Assembly (NCBI GenBank): GCA_946886255.1
Contig: CAMPIG010000020.1
Location: forward strand, 1 to 25,577
Reading direction: 5' to 3'
Length of the DNA: 25,577 nt
DNA from: an uncultured Cellvibrio sp.
GTDB lineage: Bacteria; Pseudomonadota; Gammaproteobacteria; Pseudomonadales; Cellvibrionaceae
Positions 13,924-22,655 of the stretch are shown here, piece after piece; position 1 is the stretch's first letter, and the number at the start of each line of letters is the position of its first letter. A program made the position numbers and the translations under genes. The notes under the pieces were generated by a model. The model saw only the letters and a list, made by a program, of their open reading frames with translations, was not told the DNA's origin and did not search any database.

Positions 13924-16900
13924 ATGAGTCGCCAACCTGTCCGAACAAAACAACAACACCAGGGCACCGCATTTTTTGCGCTGTTGATGGTCTTGTGTTT
14001 CGTTTGGTTTTGTACGAGTGCGACGCCTGCTATTGCGCAGTGTACCAATTGCTCCACGACTACCAGTGGTGGGGATGTGGTATTAACCTTTGCTTCCGGC
14101 TCAGGAAGTTTTACCGCGCCCGAAGGTATAACGTCGGTGCAATATTTGGTTGTTGGCGGCGGTGGTGGTGGCGGCGGGATTGTTAGCACCTCAAATAATG
14201 AAGGCGTCGGCGGTGGTGGTGGTGGTGGCGCAGGTGGTATACGCAGCGGCACGCTGAGCGTTATCCCTTTCACTGCTTACACTACTCAGGTTGGTAATGG
14301 CGGTATTGCCGGAATTGGCGAAACAAGAGCGGGTGGTATCGGTGGCGTTTCCACATTTTCGACTATTACCGCGGCTGGCGGTGGTGGCGGTGCATCTGTC
14401 GGTTTTGTGGCAACGTCTGGTGGCTCGGGTGGAGGTGGCCGTTTAGCCGGCAACGGTGCAAATGGCAGCAGTGGGCAAGGTAATAGCGGCGGTAACGGCG
14501 CCGGTGGTACTACGGCAAGTGGTGCGGCTGGCGGTGGCGGCGGTGCGAGTGCTGCGGGTGGTAATGGGTCGGGAAACACTGGCGGCACGGGTGGTGCGGG
14601 TGTGAGTAATAGTATAACCGGCAGTGCAGTCACCTATGGTGGCGGTGGTCGCGGTGGTGGATTTTTTAATAGTTCTCCAACCGGGGCTGGTGGTGCCGGT
14701 GGTGTCGGTGGCGGTGGCTCTGCGCCGGGTTCCAGAGGTGCTGGCGGTAACGGAACAGCAAACACGGGCGGAGGTGGAGGCGGCGCTTCGGGTGGCCAGG
14801 GTTCCGGCTCCCAATTTAATGGCGGCGTCGGCGGTTCAGGTATTGTCATCATCCGGTACACACCTGGTGGTACACGCTACGCAGTGAATAATGGCAACTG
14901 GAATGCAACAAGTACCTGGAGTGCGACCAGTTGTTTTGGTACCAGTGGTGCTGCGGTACCGACGGCAGCGGACGATGTGATTATCTGTAACAACCGCTCA
15001 GTGACTTTAACTGCAGCAGCGGCTGCAAAGTCTGTGGTATTGGAAACCGGGGACTCCAACGTAAATTTAAATCACAACACTGGCGTCGCTTTAACGGTGG
15101 GTTCCGGCGGTGTAACGGTCAACGGTGCAACTACCGGCACCGCATCAAAGATCTGGAATATCAGTGCGGGTAGTGCGATTGTTAATGGCGCGGTCACCTT
15201 GAATGGTGGAAATAACGGCAATCGAACCGCACAAATTGAATTGACCAGCGGCACGCTGGATATGAACGGTAATTTAAATTTCTCATCCAACGCCGAGTCC
15301 AATTTTATCCAGGCCACTGGCGCGGCTAATATGTTTCTTTCCGGTAGTCTCACGCTTAATGGCGAGGCACGGATAATTCCTGGCACCAGCAGTACATTCA
15401 CCTACGACGGCCCCGGAACACAAACGGTTATGTTAGGTGTAAGCGATATCAATTATCACAATTTGGTATTGGCTGGTAGCGGTACGAAGAGTCAAACATC
15501 CTGGAGTGTGCCGATTATCACCGGGACGACCCAGGTTTCTGCTGGTGTGACTTTTGAAAATTCTGCTGCGGTTACCTATCAAGGTGAGTTTATTAATAAT
15601 GGAACAACCAATGCCTCGGGCCAGAACCAGTATTTAAATAATTTTATTAACAATAACAATTACAACGCGACGGCAAATCTACAATATCGCGCTAATTTTA
15701 CCAATAACGGCAGCTTTATATCCGGTGCAGGTTTGCACTCATTTAACGGCGGTAGTTTGCAACAATTAACCGGTGCTACCACCTTTAATCGCATGGAGTT
15801 GAATAATAATGCTGGCTTATCCATCAATAATGTTGTCACCATTCAGGAACAAATCAGCTTAACCAGTGGCCCCCTGATCACAAATAACAATGTATTGCGC
15901 GTGGCCCAAGCTGGCGGATGGTCTGGTGTGAGTCGTGGCAGTGGATGGGTCGCTGGTAACTTGGGTTTGTGGATGCCGACGGGTTATCAAAGCCGCACTT
16001 TCGATATCGGCGACGTAACAGCCTATCGACCACTGGTGGTGACTATTCCCAATGTGACCACTGCAGGTTTTATTGTGGCCAATGTCAGTCAATCAAACGG
16101 TGATCATCCACAAATCGATAGTTCAAATCTGGATGCCGCCCGTTCAGTCAACCGTTGGTGGAGTATTACCAGCGAAGGTGCAGCGATAGCAACGATGGAC
16201 GTGACCTTCAACTATTTGGCTGGTGATATTGATGTCGGTGCAGCGCCGCAGAATTTTGAAATTCAGCAATACGCCGGCGGATCGTGGAATGACGTTACCA
16301 TTAATTCACGTTCTGCAGCCAGTGCTCAGGGAACCGCCATTACAGCGTTTGGCCAATTTGCAATTGCTGAACCCGGATTGTCAGTACCGGTATGTACCAC
16401 ATTGGTCAGTGGTGTTATCGGCCAGTACTTTAATAACACATCTTTATCCGGCATGTCCGCAGGCAGTCGCATTGATGGGCCCATTAACTTCGATTGGACT
16501 AGTGGAAGTCCAGGAGTAACTGGAGTAAACGCCGATCAGTTTTCAATCCGTTGGGATGGTCTGTTGCGCATCACCCAAAGCGGTAATTATCGCTTTCAAA
16601 CAGCATCGGATGATGGCGTTCGCTTATGGGTAAACGATGTATTGGTTATTAATAATTGGACAAACCATGCCAATACCACGGATACCAGTGCTGAAGTTGC
16701 ATTGGTCGCAGGTCAAACTTATAGCATTCGCCTGGAGTTTTACGAGAACGGTGGTCAAGCGTTAATACGGTTACGCTGGCTTACGCCGGGCGCTGGCTCC
16801 TATGTACCCATTCCTGCCGGTCCATCTCCATCTTTGGGTGCCGGGCTTTACCATTGTGCAACAACGGAAATTTGCTCCGGTGTTGAACCCAGCGGGGGCA

Positions 16901-19455
16901 TTGAGGGCGAATATTTCAATAACATAACTATGACCGGCACTCCAGCTGGCACGCGCGTAGACGGTCCGATTGATTATATCTGGAATCAAACAGTGCCTGG
17001 TGTTTCTGGTGTGAATGCTGATGAATTTTCGATTCGTTGGAATGGACGCTTGCGTGTGACGACTACAGGCAATTATCAATTTCAGACACGGTCCGACGAT
17101 GGTGTGCGTTTGTGGGTTAATGAACAATTATTGATAGAGCAGTGGAATGATCACAGCGCAACGGATCACACGAGCGGAAATGTTTATCTGGTGGCGGGAC
17201 AGGTGTATTCGATTCGTATGGAGTTTTATGAGCGCTTTATTGATGCAGAAATTCGCCTGCGTTGGCGCGTGCCGGGGAGCAGTACATTCGTTGCAATTCC
17301 GCGTGGCCCGACACCGGTAGTTGGTGCGGGTTTATATCATTGTCCGACGGCGCCTACAGTCAGCTATTACACTATTTCTCACAGTGGAACCGGTGTGACC
17401 TGTGAAGCAGAACCTATTTTATTTACGGCGCGAGATATCAATGGTGATGCGATTGCGCCGCCTGCCGGAACGACTGCTGTGTTGGCAACGGTTCCTGCTA
17501 CAGGTGTCTGGGTGAATGGAAATAGTTATGTATTCAGCGGCGCAGAAACATCATTTATTAAATACCTGCAACAACTGACACCAGCTGTGTTAAATATCAA
17601 TGTCAATGATGGAGCATCGACGGAGATTGTGTCTGCAGATCCGAATATTGTGTTCAGTGATGTAGGCTTACGCTTTTATGGTGATGGAAATTTAATTCCT
17701 TTGCAAAACCAGGTTGCAGGTGTCTTGAATTCATCACCGATTATGCGCGCGGTGCAAACCAACACTGATACTGGTGCTTGCGAAGCACGCGTGGCGGGAA
17801 CACAGACGGTGCAGATGGGTTATGAGTGCATTAACCCATCAACCTGTAGTGCAGGACAAACCTTTACGGTCAATGGCAATGCTGCGTCAGCCAACCCAAA
17901 TAATAACATTACGAGTTATTCCAGCGTCTCACTCAATTTTGATAACACGGGAACAGCGCCCATTCCTTTGAACTTTACTGACGTTGGTAGAGTGCGTTTA
18001 CATGCAGTGTTGCCTATGGCGGCGGAGGGGAATGAGCCACCATTTATATTGACGGGGAGCAGTAATACTTTCGTTGTGAAGCCTTACACCCTTGCTGTCA
18101 GCGCAGTGACTAACAATCCAGGTACTACGAGTAGTGGTGATGGATTTGTTGCTGCTGGTGAAAACTTTACGGTGTTGGTAGAAGCGCGCAACTTTGCTGG
18201 AACACGTACGCCAAATTTTGGCAATGAAACCACGTCGGAGCGCAACAGTGTCGTTTTGACAATTACCGAGTTAATTTATCCGGCGGGTGGGGAGCCTGGC
18301 AATTTAACGGGTGCAAATGCAGGTAGTTTTAGTGCTATAGCACCGGCTGGCACGATCCAAAACATCAATGTTTCATGGAACGAAGTCGGAACGGTTCGGT
18401 TGCAAGCGGAGCTCGCTGATGGCGATTATTTGGGAGCGGGTGATTTAGTGGAATTGACTCCCAGCGGACCTGTCGGGCGTTTTTATCCTGACCATTTTAA
18501 CCTTAGTTTTGTCGAGGCAGAGAACAGTTGTGATTCTTTTAGTTATATGAATGAAGGGATCAATTTGATTTACCGTGTAGAAGCACTGGCTGCGGGAGGT
18601 AACATAACCACCAATTATCACTCAGACACCTACGCAGGCACAGCAGAGAGTATGTATCACGCAGAACATGGCAATCAAATTAACCTCAGTGAGCGGGTAA
18701 TGGCTTCAGCCAGCGTCTGGACTAACGGTATCATGGATTTTGATACCAACAATCCGACAACGATTTTTACATTAACTCGCCAACCCACCGGTGCACCGGA
18801 TGGGCCTTATCTGAATATACAACTGGGCCTCAGTTTTGAAGACGCGCTCGACAATCGGCAGTTGACCAGTCTGAATATGAACGCTGCCACATTGGGAGAC
18901 TGCGACAGCGAAAATAATTGCGATGCTATCCAGCTTGGCGATTCACTGGCATTTGTTTATGGTCGTATGCATATCAAGGACGCATTCGGCTCAGAAAATT
19001 CTCCGTTACCGATGTTCTGGCAAACCGAATTCTGGAATGGTAATACTTTCGTACTAAATGCAGCCGATAACTGCACGCAATTACCATTAGCGAGCGTGAA
19101 TTTTATAGATTCTTCCAGCAGTGTTAATGCAACCAGTGATACGGTCAGCGTAACGCGCAACAGCGCAACCTCGATATTCAATTTCGCCGATCCGGACGCC
19201 TCTGATATGATCGGCGACGGACTTACCGCAACGGGCATTTCGTTCCAGAATGGACGTGCTGGCATTCAATACGGAGCACCGGGTGCGCAAGTCACGTATC
19301 CGATCCTGATTGATTTGAGCAGCTTACCTCATCTCCAATACGACTGGAACCAGGATACGAATTACGCAGACCTTTTTTTACCGCGCGTTGAAGTGCGGTT
19401 CTCCAATTATCGCGGTCATGATCGCATCATTTATTGGCGAGAAGACTTTCGTTAA
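13924..19455 (+). CDS. mshQ: MshQ-like giant tip adhesin: Gly-rich domain, two PA14 domains, DUF6701-like end
   Basis: An 1843-residue secreted protein, last gene of the MSHA operon. Layout: signal peptide with cleavage after AIA38; glycine-rich domain (about 78-309) opening YLVVGGGGGG and closing GSGIVIIRY, as in a known glycine-rich module of tail-fibre and surface proteins; Asn/Gly/Thr-rich, probably beta-solenoid region (about 315-825). Then follow two PA14 domains (about 829-967 and 991-1128, with SDDGVRLWVN in each) and a long C-terminal region (about 1144-1843) resembling DUF6701, the conserved part of MshQ proteins. PA14 domains often bind glycans, so a sugar-binding tip role is inferred. 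As I recall, Vibrio MshQ is clearly shorter. The start overlaps nothing; its ribosome-binding site is weak. The C-terminal domain and context give mshQ; the N-terminal architecture looks acquired. Confidence 0.85.
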   Translation: MSRQPVRTKQQHQGTAFFALLMVLCFVWFCTSATPAIAQCTNCSTTTSGGDVVLTFASGSGSFTAPEGITSVQYLVVGGGGGGGGIVSTSNNEGVGGGGGGGAGGIRSGTLSVIPFTAYTTQVGNGGIAGIGETRAGGIGGVSTFSTITAAGGGGGASVGFVATSGGSGGGGRLAGNGANGSSGQGNSGGNGAGGTTASGAAGGGGGASAAGGNGSGNTGGTGGAGVSNSITGSAVTYGGGGRGGGFFNSSPTGAGGAGGVGGGGSAPGSRGAGGNGTANTGGGGGGASGGQGSGSQFNGGVGGSGIVIIRYTPGGTRYAVNNGNWNATSTWSATSCFGTSGAAVPTAADDVIICNNRSVTLTAAAAAKSVVLETGDSNVNLNHNTGVALTVGSGGVTVNGATTGTASKIWNISAGSAIVNGAVTLNGGNNGNRTAQIELTSGTLDMNGNLNFSSNAESNFIQATGAANMFLSGSLTLNGEARIIPGTSSTFTYDGPGTQTVMLGVSDINYHNLVLAGSGTKSQTSWSVPIITGTTQVSAGVTFENSAAVTYQGEFINNGTTNASGQNQYLNNFINNNNYNATANLQYRANFTNNGSFISGAGLHSFNGGSLQQLTGATTFNRMELNNNAGLSINNVVTIQEQISLTSGPLITNNNVLRVAQAGGWSGVSRGSGWVAGNLGLWMPTGYQSRTFDIGDVTAYRPLVVTIPNVTTAGFIVANVSQSNGDHPQIDSSNLDAARSVNRWWSITSEGAAIATMDVTFNYLAGDIDVGAAPQNFEIQQYAGGSWNDVTINSRSAASAQGTAITAFGQFAIAEPGLSVPVCTTLVSGVIGQYFNNTSLSGMSAGSRIDGPINFDWTSGSPGVTGVNADQFSIRWDGLLRITQSGNYRFQTASDDGVRLWVNDVLVINNWTNHANTTDTSAEVALVAGQTYSIRLEFYENGGQALIRLRWLTPGAGSYVPIPAGPSPSLGAGLYHCATTEICSGVEPSGGIEGEYFNNITMTGTPAGTRVDGPIDYIWNQTVPGVSGVNADEFSIRWNGRLRVTTTGNYQFQTRSDDGVRLWVNEQLLIEQWNDHSATDHTSGNVYLVAGQVYSIRMEFYERFIDAEIRLRWRVPGSSTFVAIPRGPTPVVGAGLYHCPTAPTVSYYTISHSGTGVTCEAEPILFTARDINGDAIAPPAGTTAVLATVPATGVWVNGNSYVFSGAETSFIKYLQQLTPAVLNINVNDGASTEIVSADPNIVFSDVGLRFYGDGNLIPLQNQVAGVLNSSPIMRAVQTNTDTGACEARVAGTQTVQMGYECINPSTCSAGQTFTVNGNAASANPNNNITSYSSVSLNFDNTGTAPIPLNFTDVGRVRLHAVLPMAAEGNEPPFILTGSSNTFVVKPYTLAVSAVTNNPGTTSSGDGFVAAGENFTVLVEARNFAGTRTPNFGNETTSERNSVVLTITELIYPAGGEPGNLTGANAGSFSAIAPAGTIQNINVSWNEVGTVRLQAELADGDYLGAGDLVELTPSGPVGRFYPDHFNLSFVEAENSCDSFSYMNEGINLIYRVEALAAGGNITTNYHSDTYAGTAESMYHAEHGNQINLSERVMASASVWTNGIMDFDTNNPTTIFTLTRQPTGAPDGPYLNIQLGLSFEDALDNRQLTSLNMNAATLGDCDSENNCDAIQLGDSLAFVYGRMHIKDAFGSENSPLPMFWQTEFWNGNTFVLNAADNCTQLPLASVNFIDSSSSVNATSDTVSVTRNSATSIFNFADPDASDMIGDGLTATGISFQNGRAGIQYGAPGAQVTYPILIDLSSLPHLQYDWNQDTNYADLFLPRVEVRFSNYRGHDRIIYWREDFR
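14155..14850 (+). repeat. low-complexity GGTGGC-rich DNA encoding the MshQ glycine-rich domain
   Basis: About 700 bases dominated by GGT and GGC codons with runs such as GGCGGTGGTGGTGGCGGCGG (14157-14176). The strand is strongly G-biased, so antisense frames give long proline-rich open readings that are artefacts. Imperfect repeat tracts like this can change length by slippage or recombination, altering the domain in frame. Confidence 0.75.
16410..17310 (+). repeat. tandem PA14-domain duplication inside mshQ
   Basis: Two units of about 420 bases encode closely similar PA14 domains. Shared stretches, in order, include YFNN, DGPI, GVNAD-F-SIRW, GNY-FQT, SDDGVRLWVN, LVAGQ-YSIR-EFYE, LRW and GAGLYHC. 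The residue agreement is high throughout while the DNA has diverged, indicating an older in-frame duplication. Confidence 0.8.
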
Positions 19456-19518
19456 CACGATTAACTGGCGTAGTATGGCCCAAACAGTTTTTAGTCATTC
19501 ATTAGTCGAGGTAACACT

Positions 19519-19914
19519 ATGGAGATGACCATCACCACGCCCAGCCTCCTGTTTCCCGCCATTTCTTTACTGCTGCTGGCTTACACCAATCGTTTCGTTA
19601 CCCTGACTAACGTTATTCGCCAATTAAGCGCATCGGAAGGCTCACCATCCAAAGAAGTCGTACGTCGGCAAATTGTAGGCTTGCGTAAGCGCTTGCAAAT
19701 TATTCGTTTGATGCAAGCAAGCGGCGTGATGTCATTTGTGTTTTGCACGCTGTCTATGTTCGCGCTGTTGCTGAAATTTTATTTACTTGGTCAGTTTCTT
19801 TTTGCGGTAAGCCTGATTCTGTTGGTGGTGTCTTTGTTGTTTTCGTTCTATGAAGTAAATATCTCAACTAACGCAATCAACATTGAACTAGAAAAGTTTG
19901 ACGAAAAGCACTGA
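19519..19914 (+). CDS. DUF2721 family membrane protein
   Basis: A 131-residue membrane protein. The opening PSLLFPAISLLLLAYTNRFV matches the DUF2721 family, in which a first membrane segment ending in Y-T/A-N-R-F is conserved. Three hydrophobic segments lie at about residues 8-26, 71-93 and 95-117; between the first two is a basic cytoplasmic stretch (VVRRQIVGLRKRLQIIRL). The function of the family is not known. ATG 19519 has GAGG at 19508-19511. It lies 63 bases after mshQ and reads in the same direction, but nothing ties it to the pilus. A long palindrome follows it. Confidence 0.85.
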   Translation: MEMTITTPSLLFPAISLLLLAYTNRFVTLTNVIRQLSASEGSPSKEVVRRQIVGLRKRLQIIRLMQASGVMSFVFCTLSMFALLLKFYLLGQFLFAVSLILLVVSLLFSFYEVNISTNAINIELEKFDEKH

Positions 19915-19959
19915 AACAAGTTTTGGTGTTTAAGATATTGCCGATTAGCAGTGCGTGAG

Positions 19960-20007
19960 TTTTCCATGAAGCCCAAGGGTTTCGAAACCCTTGGGCTTCA
20001 TGGAAAA
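19960..20007. repeat. 48-bp perfect palindrome between convergent genes
   Basis: Each arm is 24 bases and there is no spacer: TTTTCCATGAAGCCC... at 19960 mirrors ...GGGCTTCATGGAAAA ending at 20007, centred on TTC|GAA. The DUF2721 gene (plus) ends 46 bases to the left and the gcvR-like gene (minus) ends 32 bases to the right. It could act as a two-way transcription stop, but the bases after the stem are A-rich then TGTGTT, not a T-run. A cruciform or protein-binding site is possible. Confidence 0.8.
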
Positions 20008-20038
20008 TGTGTTCAGTACTCGCAATCTATATTAACCA

Positions 20039-20578
20039 TCAATGAACCGGCGGTGCTTCCAACCGAATATCCACCGCTAATTCATCTGCAATCAAATCCA
20101 ATTGGTCGTAAAGCGCATCCATATCCACGCTCTCCGGAACTTCAATAATCCCCGTCGCTTCAAATAACGGCTCGCCTGACCAAGGCATACTGGAGTAGGA
20201 AGTTTCCAGTTCATCCATGTTAATATTGCGCTCTGCAAAGGCTTGGGCTATTTCATAGACAATACCCGGTCGGTCATTACCGACCACACTGAAATGAAAC
20301 TCACGGCAGGCAGTCTTTTCGGCGGCGACGGAGCTTTCAACGATGATTTTCAGCCCTTTGCCGGACAGTTCCTGCAACGCATTGCGTAATGTCTCCTGCT
20401 GGTCGGCGGCCACCGCGACCTGCAAAATTCCGGCGAACTTGCCGGCCAAATGTGCCATCCGGCTTTCCAACCAATTGCCGTGGTGCTGGCTGATGGTATG
20501 GGCTAACAGCTCGACCACGCCGGGTTTATCGTCGCTGATAACAGTCAGGACAAGATAGGTAGTTGTTGAGGTATTCAC
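20039..20578 (-). CDS. gcvR: GcvR-like ACT-domain regulator (glycine cleavage system repressor family)
   Basis: A 179-residue protein with two ACT domains: about 8-80 (YLVLTVISDDKPGVVELLAHTI) and about 92-172 (FHFSVVGNDRPGIVYEIAQAFAERNINMDEL). The S-x-M-x-W-SGEPLFEATGIIEVP stretch is typical of GcvR proteins, which bind GcvA and repress the glycine cleavage operon in Escherichia coli. GTG at 20578 is chosen because AAGGA sits eight bases before it and the ACT domain begins at once; the frame is open to 20743 but that part is basic and low in family resemblance. No gcvA or gcv gene is nearby. The exact target in this organism is not shown. Confidence 0.78.
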   Translation of the reverse strand: MNTSTTTYLVLTVISDDKPGVVELLAHTISQHHGNWLESRMAHLAGKFAGILQVAVAADQQETLRNALQELSGKGLKIIVESSVAAEKTACREFHFSVVGNDRPGIVYEIAQAFAERNINMDELETSYSSMPWSGEPLFEATGIIEVPESVDMDALYDQLDLIADELAVDIRLEAPPVH

Positions 20579-20701
20579 GAGGCAATCCTTATTGTTAATG
20601 ATTTGCCCGAGTATAACCCTGCGGATGAGTCTGAAAAACCGTTGCCGTGAAGAAACTGAGTAATTGCTGCGCAGCCTTACGAATACATTCAGGAGAAGCC
20701 C

Positions 20702-20935
20702 TTGATTATTCCTCCCCCATCCTTGTCTGCGGAAGCACTGCAAGGTTTGATTGAAGAATTTATTACCCGCGAGGGGACAGACTATGGGTGGGATGAAGTT
20801 CCCTTATCCGCCAAAGTCGAACAGGTCCGTCGCCAGATAGAAAAAGGCGATGTGGTGATTGTCTTCGATAGCGCCAGCGAGACAGTCAGTTTATTAACCC
20901 GTCGCGATGCGCAATCTCTGTCAGATGACACATAG
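20702..20935 (+). CDS. yheU: YheU family protein (UPF0270)
   Basis: A 77-residue protein, MIIPPPSLSAEALQGLIEEF followed by ITREGTDYGWDE. It has the L-x-x-L-I-E-x-F-x-x-R-E-G-T-D-Y-G core and the later V-R-R-Q-I-E-K-G-D-V-V-I-V-F stretch of the UPF0270/YheU family. The structure of the family is a small helical fold; the function is unknown. Translation starts at TTG 20702 with AGGAG at 20691-20695, six bases before. The stop overlaps the following hydrolase gene, so the two are probably coupled, as are hydrolase and rlmM. The pairing of yheU with a hydrolase of this type recurs in gammaproteobacteria. Confidence 0.9.
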   Translation: MIIPPPSLSAEALQGLIEEFITREGTDYGWDEVPLSAKVEQVRRQIEKGDVVIVFDSASETVSLLTRRDAQSLSDDT

Positions 20936-21578
20936 CATTTTAAGGAACACTCCAATAGGAACATCTTTGGCAACCTTGTTTTTTGCCCACGGTGCCGGTG
21001 CGCCGATGGACAGCAACTTCATGAATGTGATGAGTGATTTGCTGTGCCAGAGGGGTTGTGAGGTGGTTCGGTTTGAATTCCCTTACATGGCCGAACGGCG
21101 TGAGACCGGCAAAAAACGACCGCCGAATACGACGGAGGTGTTGCTGGAATCATGGCGGCAGGTTTTGGCGGAGCAGCATGCAAAATTACCGGACGGACGG
21201 AGATTACTGATTGGCGGCAAGTCAATGGGTGGCCGTATGGCCAGCATGATTGCTGATGAGTTACAGGTGGATGGATTGATTTGTCTGGGGTATCCCTTTC
21301 ATCCGCCAGGCAAGCCGGAGCATTTGCGTATCGAGCATCTACAACGGTTAATTACCCCAAGCTTGATTGTTCAGGGCGCGCGTGATCCTTTGGGAAATAG
21401 TCAGGAGGTCAGCGGCTATCCTTTGTCGCCAACTATAGATATACATTGGTTACCTGATGGTGATCATGATTTCAAACCGCGCGTTAAATCCGGCTACACC
21501 CAATCGCAACACTGGGAGCAAGCTGCCGATTTGACGCTTGAATTTATTCGTTCTCTCACTAAAAAGAGTCTTGTGTGA
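20925..21578 (+). CDS. alpha/beta-fold hydrolase of the KANL3/Tex30 type
   Basis: A 217-residue cytoplasmic alpha/beta hydrolase. The first strand leads into LFFAHGAGAPMDSNFM (oxyanion region), the nucleophile elbow is GGKSMGGRM with Ser100, the acid is probably in GARDPLG, and the histidine is in DGDHDFKP near 187. Family members of this size have unknown substrates; esterase or thioesterase activity is conceivable only. The start is uncertain: ATG 20925 (used) gives about 20 residues before HGAGA, as in relatives; ATG 20907 and TTG 20967 (with AGGA before it) are alternatives. It overlaps yheU by 11 bases and rlmM by 4, suggesting one transcript. Confidence 0.8.
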   Translation: MTHSILRNTPIGTSLATLFFAHGAGAPMDSNFMNVMSDLLCQRGCEVVRFEFPYMAERRETGKKRPPNTTEVLLESWRQVLAEQHAKLPDGRRLLIGGKSMGGRMASMIADELQVDGLICLGYPFHPPGKPEHLRIEHLQRLITPSLIVQGARDPLGNSQEVSGYPLSPTIDIHWLPDGDHDFKPRVKSGYTQSQHWEQAADLTLEFIRSLTKKSLV

Positions 21579-22627
21579 ACCATTTATTTTTGCATTGTCG
21601 ACCCGGTTTCGAAAAAGAGTGTGCTGCTGAGATCACAGATATTGCCGGTGAGTTGGGCATATATGGTTACAGTAAAACCGAAGACGGCAGCGCCTATGTT
21701 TTATTTATTACCCATGAACCGACGGCGGCTCAGCATTTGATTCAGACGGTACGCTTTCGGCAATTAATTTTCATTCGACAATGGTTTGTGAGCGGATCAG
21801 CGTTGACTAACTTACCGGTAACAGATCGTGTTACGCCTTTGGTATCCGCCGCGCATGATTTGCCTGTTACTCGTGAATTGCTGATTGAAACGGTGGATAC
21901 TAACGAAGGGAAAGAATTATCGACGCTGAGCAAAAAATTTCTCGCGCCCTTCACCAAAGCACTGCGCACACAAAAATTACAGGATGAAAAAAGTTCATGG
22001 CGTTTGCACCTGGTATTTATCAGTGGAACAGAGGCCTACTTGGGTGTTAGCCCTCTCAATAACAGCGCTTCCTGGCCCATGGGCATTCCCCGCTTGCGCT
22101 TACCAAAAACTGCACCCAGCCGTGCGACATTGAAACTGGAAGAGGCCTGGCATCACTTCATTCCCGCTGCCGATTGGGATGAACGTTTAGCTTACAGTAT
22201 GCGTGCTGTGGATCTGGGAGCTGCACCTGGTGGTTGGACCTGGCAACTTGTTCAGCGCGGTATGTTTGTTGATGCGGTGGATAATGGCCCTATGGATCAG
22301 GCGCTGATGGATTCCGGTCAGGTCAAACATCAGCGGTTGGATGGTTTTGTATACGAACCTAAAAAACCGGTGGATTGGTTGGTGTGTGACATTGTGGATA
22401 AGCCGGCGCGGGTTACCAGTTTAATTTGCAAGTGGGCTACCAAAGGCTACTGCCGCGAAGCTATCTTCAACCTTAAGCTACCGATGAAGCAGCGCTACAT
22501 TGAGGTCAAAAAATGTGAGCGCCGCATTCGCGATGATCTGGCGGCTCTGGGGTTGAAGCTGGAGATCCAGTTTAAGCAGTTGTACCATGATCGCGAAGAA
22601 GTGACCGGACATTTACGGATTTATTGA
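21575..22627 (+). CDS. rlmM: 23S rRNA 2'-O-ribose C2498 methyltransferase RlmM
   Basis: A 350-residue protein, near the family length (about 360). It methylates the ribose of C2498 of 23S rRNA before the large subunit is assembled. An N-terminal THUMP-like RNA-binding region (MNHLFLHCRPGFEKECAAEI onward) is followed by a Rossmann methyltransferase domain. The SAM motif is VDLGAAPGGWTWQLV beginning at residue 212, and DWLVCDIVDKP and FNLKLPMKQRY hold the Asp and Lys of the K-D-K-E tetrad. GTG 21575 overlaps the previous stop (GTGA). The end lies in a short hairpin shared with the convergent gene. Confidence 0.95.
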   Translation: MNHLFLHCRPGFEKECAAEITDIAGELGIYGYSKTEDGSAYVLFITHEPTAAQHLIQTVRFRQLIFIRQWFVSGSALTNLPVTDRVTPLVSAAHDLPVTRELLIETVDTNEGKELSTLSKKFLAPFTKALRTQKLQDEKSSWRLHLVFISGTEAYLGVSPLNNSASWPMGIPRLRLPKTAPSRATLKLEEAWHHFIPAADWDERLAYSMRAVDLGAAPGGWTWQLVQRGMFVDAVDNGPMDQALMDSGQVKHQRLDGFVYEPKKPVDWLVCDIVDKPARVTSLICKWATKGYCREAIFNLKLPMKQRYIEVKKCERRIRDDLAALGLKLEIQFKQLYHDREEVTGHLRIY

Positions 22628-22655
22628 TGGGTTACGAAGCTGATAGACCATCAAT
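22623..22655. repeat. inverted repeat bridging the two convergent stop codons
   Basis: ATTGATGG (22623-22630) and CCATCAAT (22648-22655) are exact reverse complements with 17 bases between. The arms contain the rlmM stop (22625-22627) and the stop of the opposite gene (22651-22653). It may weakly terminate in both directions; there is no T-run. Confidence 0.4.

Noticed and set aside
13863..14861. Long proline-rich open frames on the minus strand opposite the start of mshQ
   Set aside because: They mirror the GGT/GGC glycine codons of the sense strand; composition alone explains the lack of stops.
20579..20743. 55-residue N-terminal extension of the gcvR-like protein
   Set aside because: GTG 20578 has AAGGA at proper spacing and begins the first ACT domain; the extension is arginine-rich and unlike the family.
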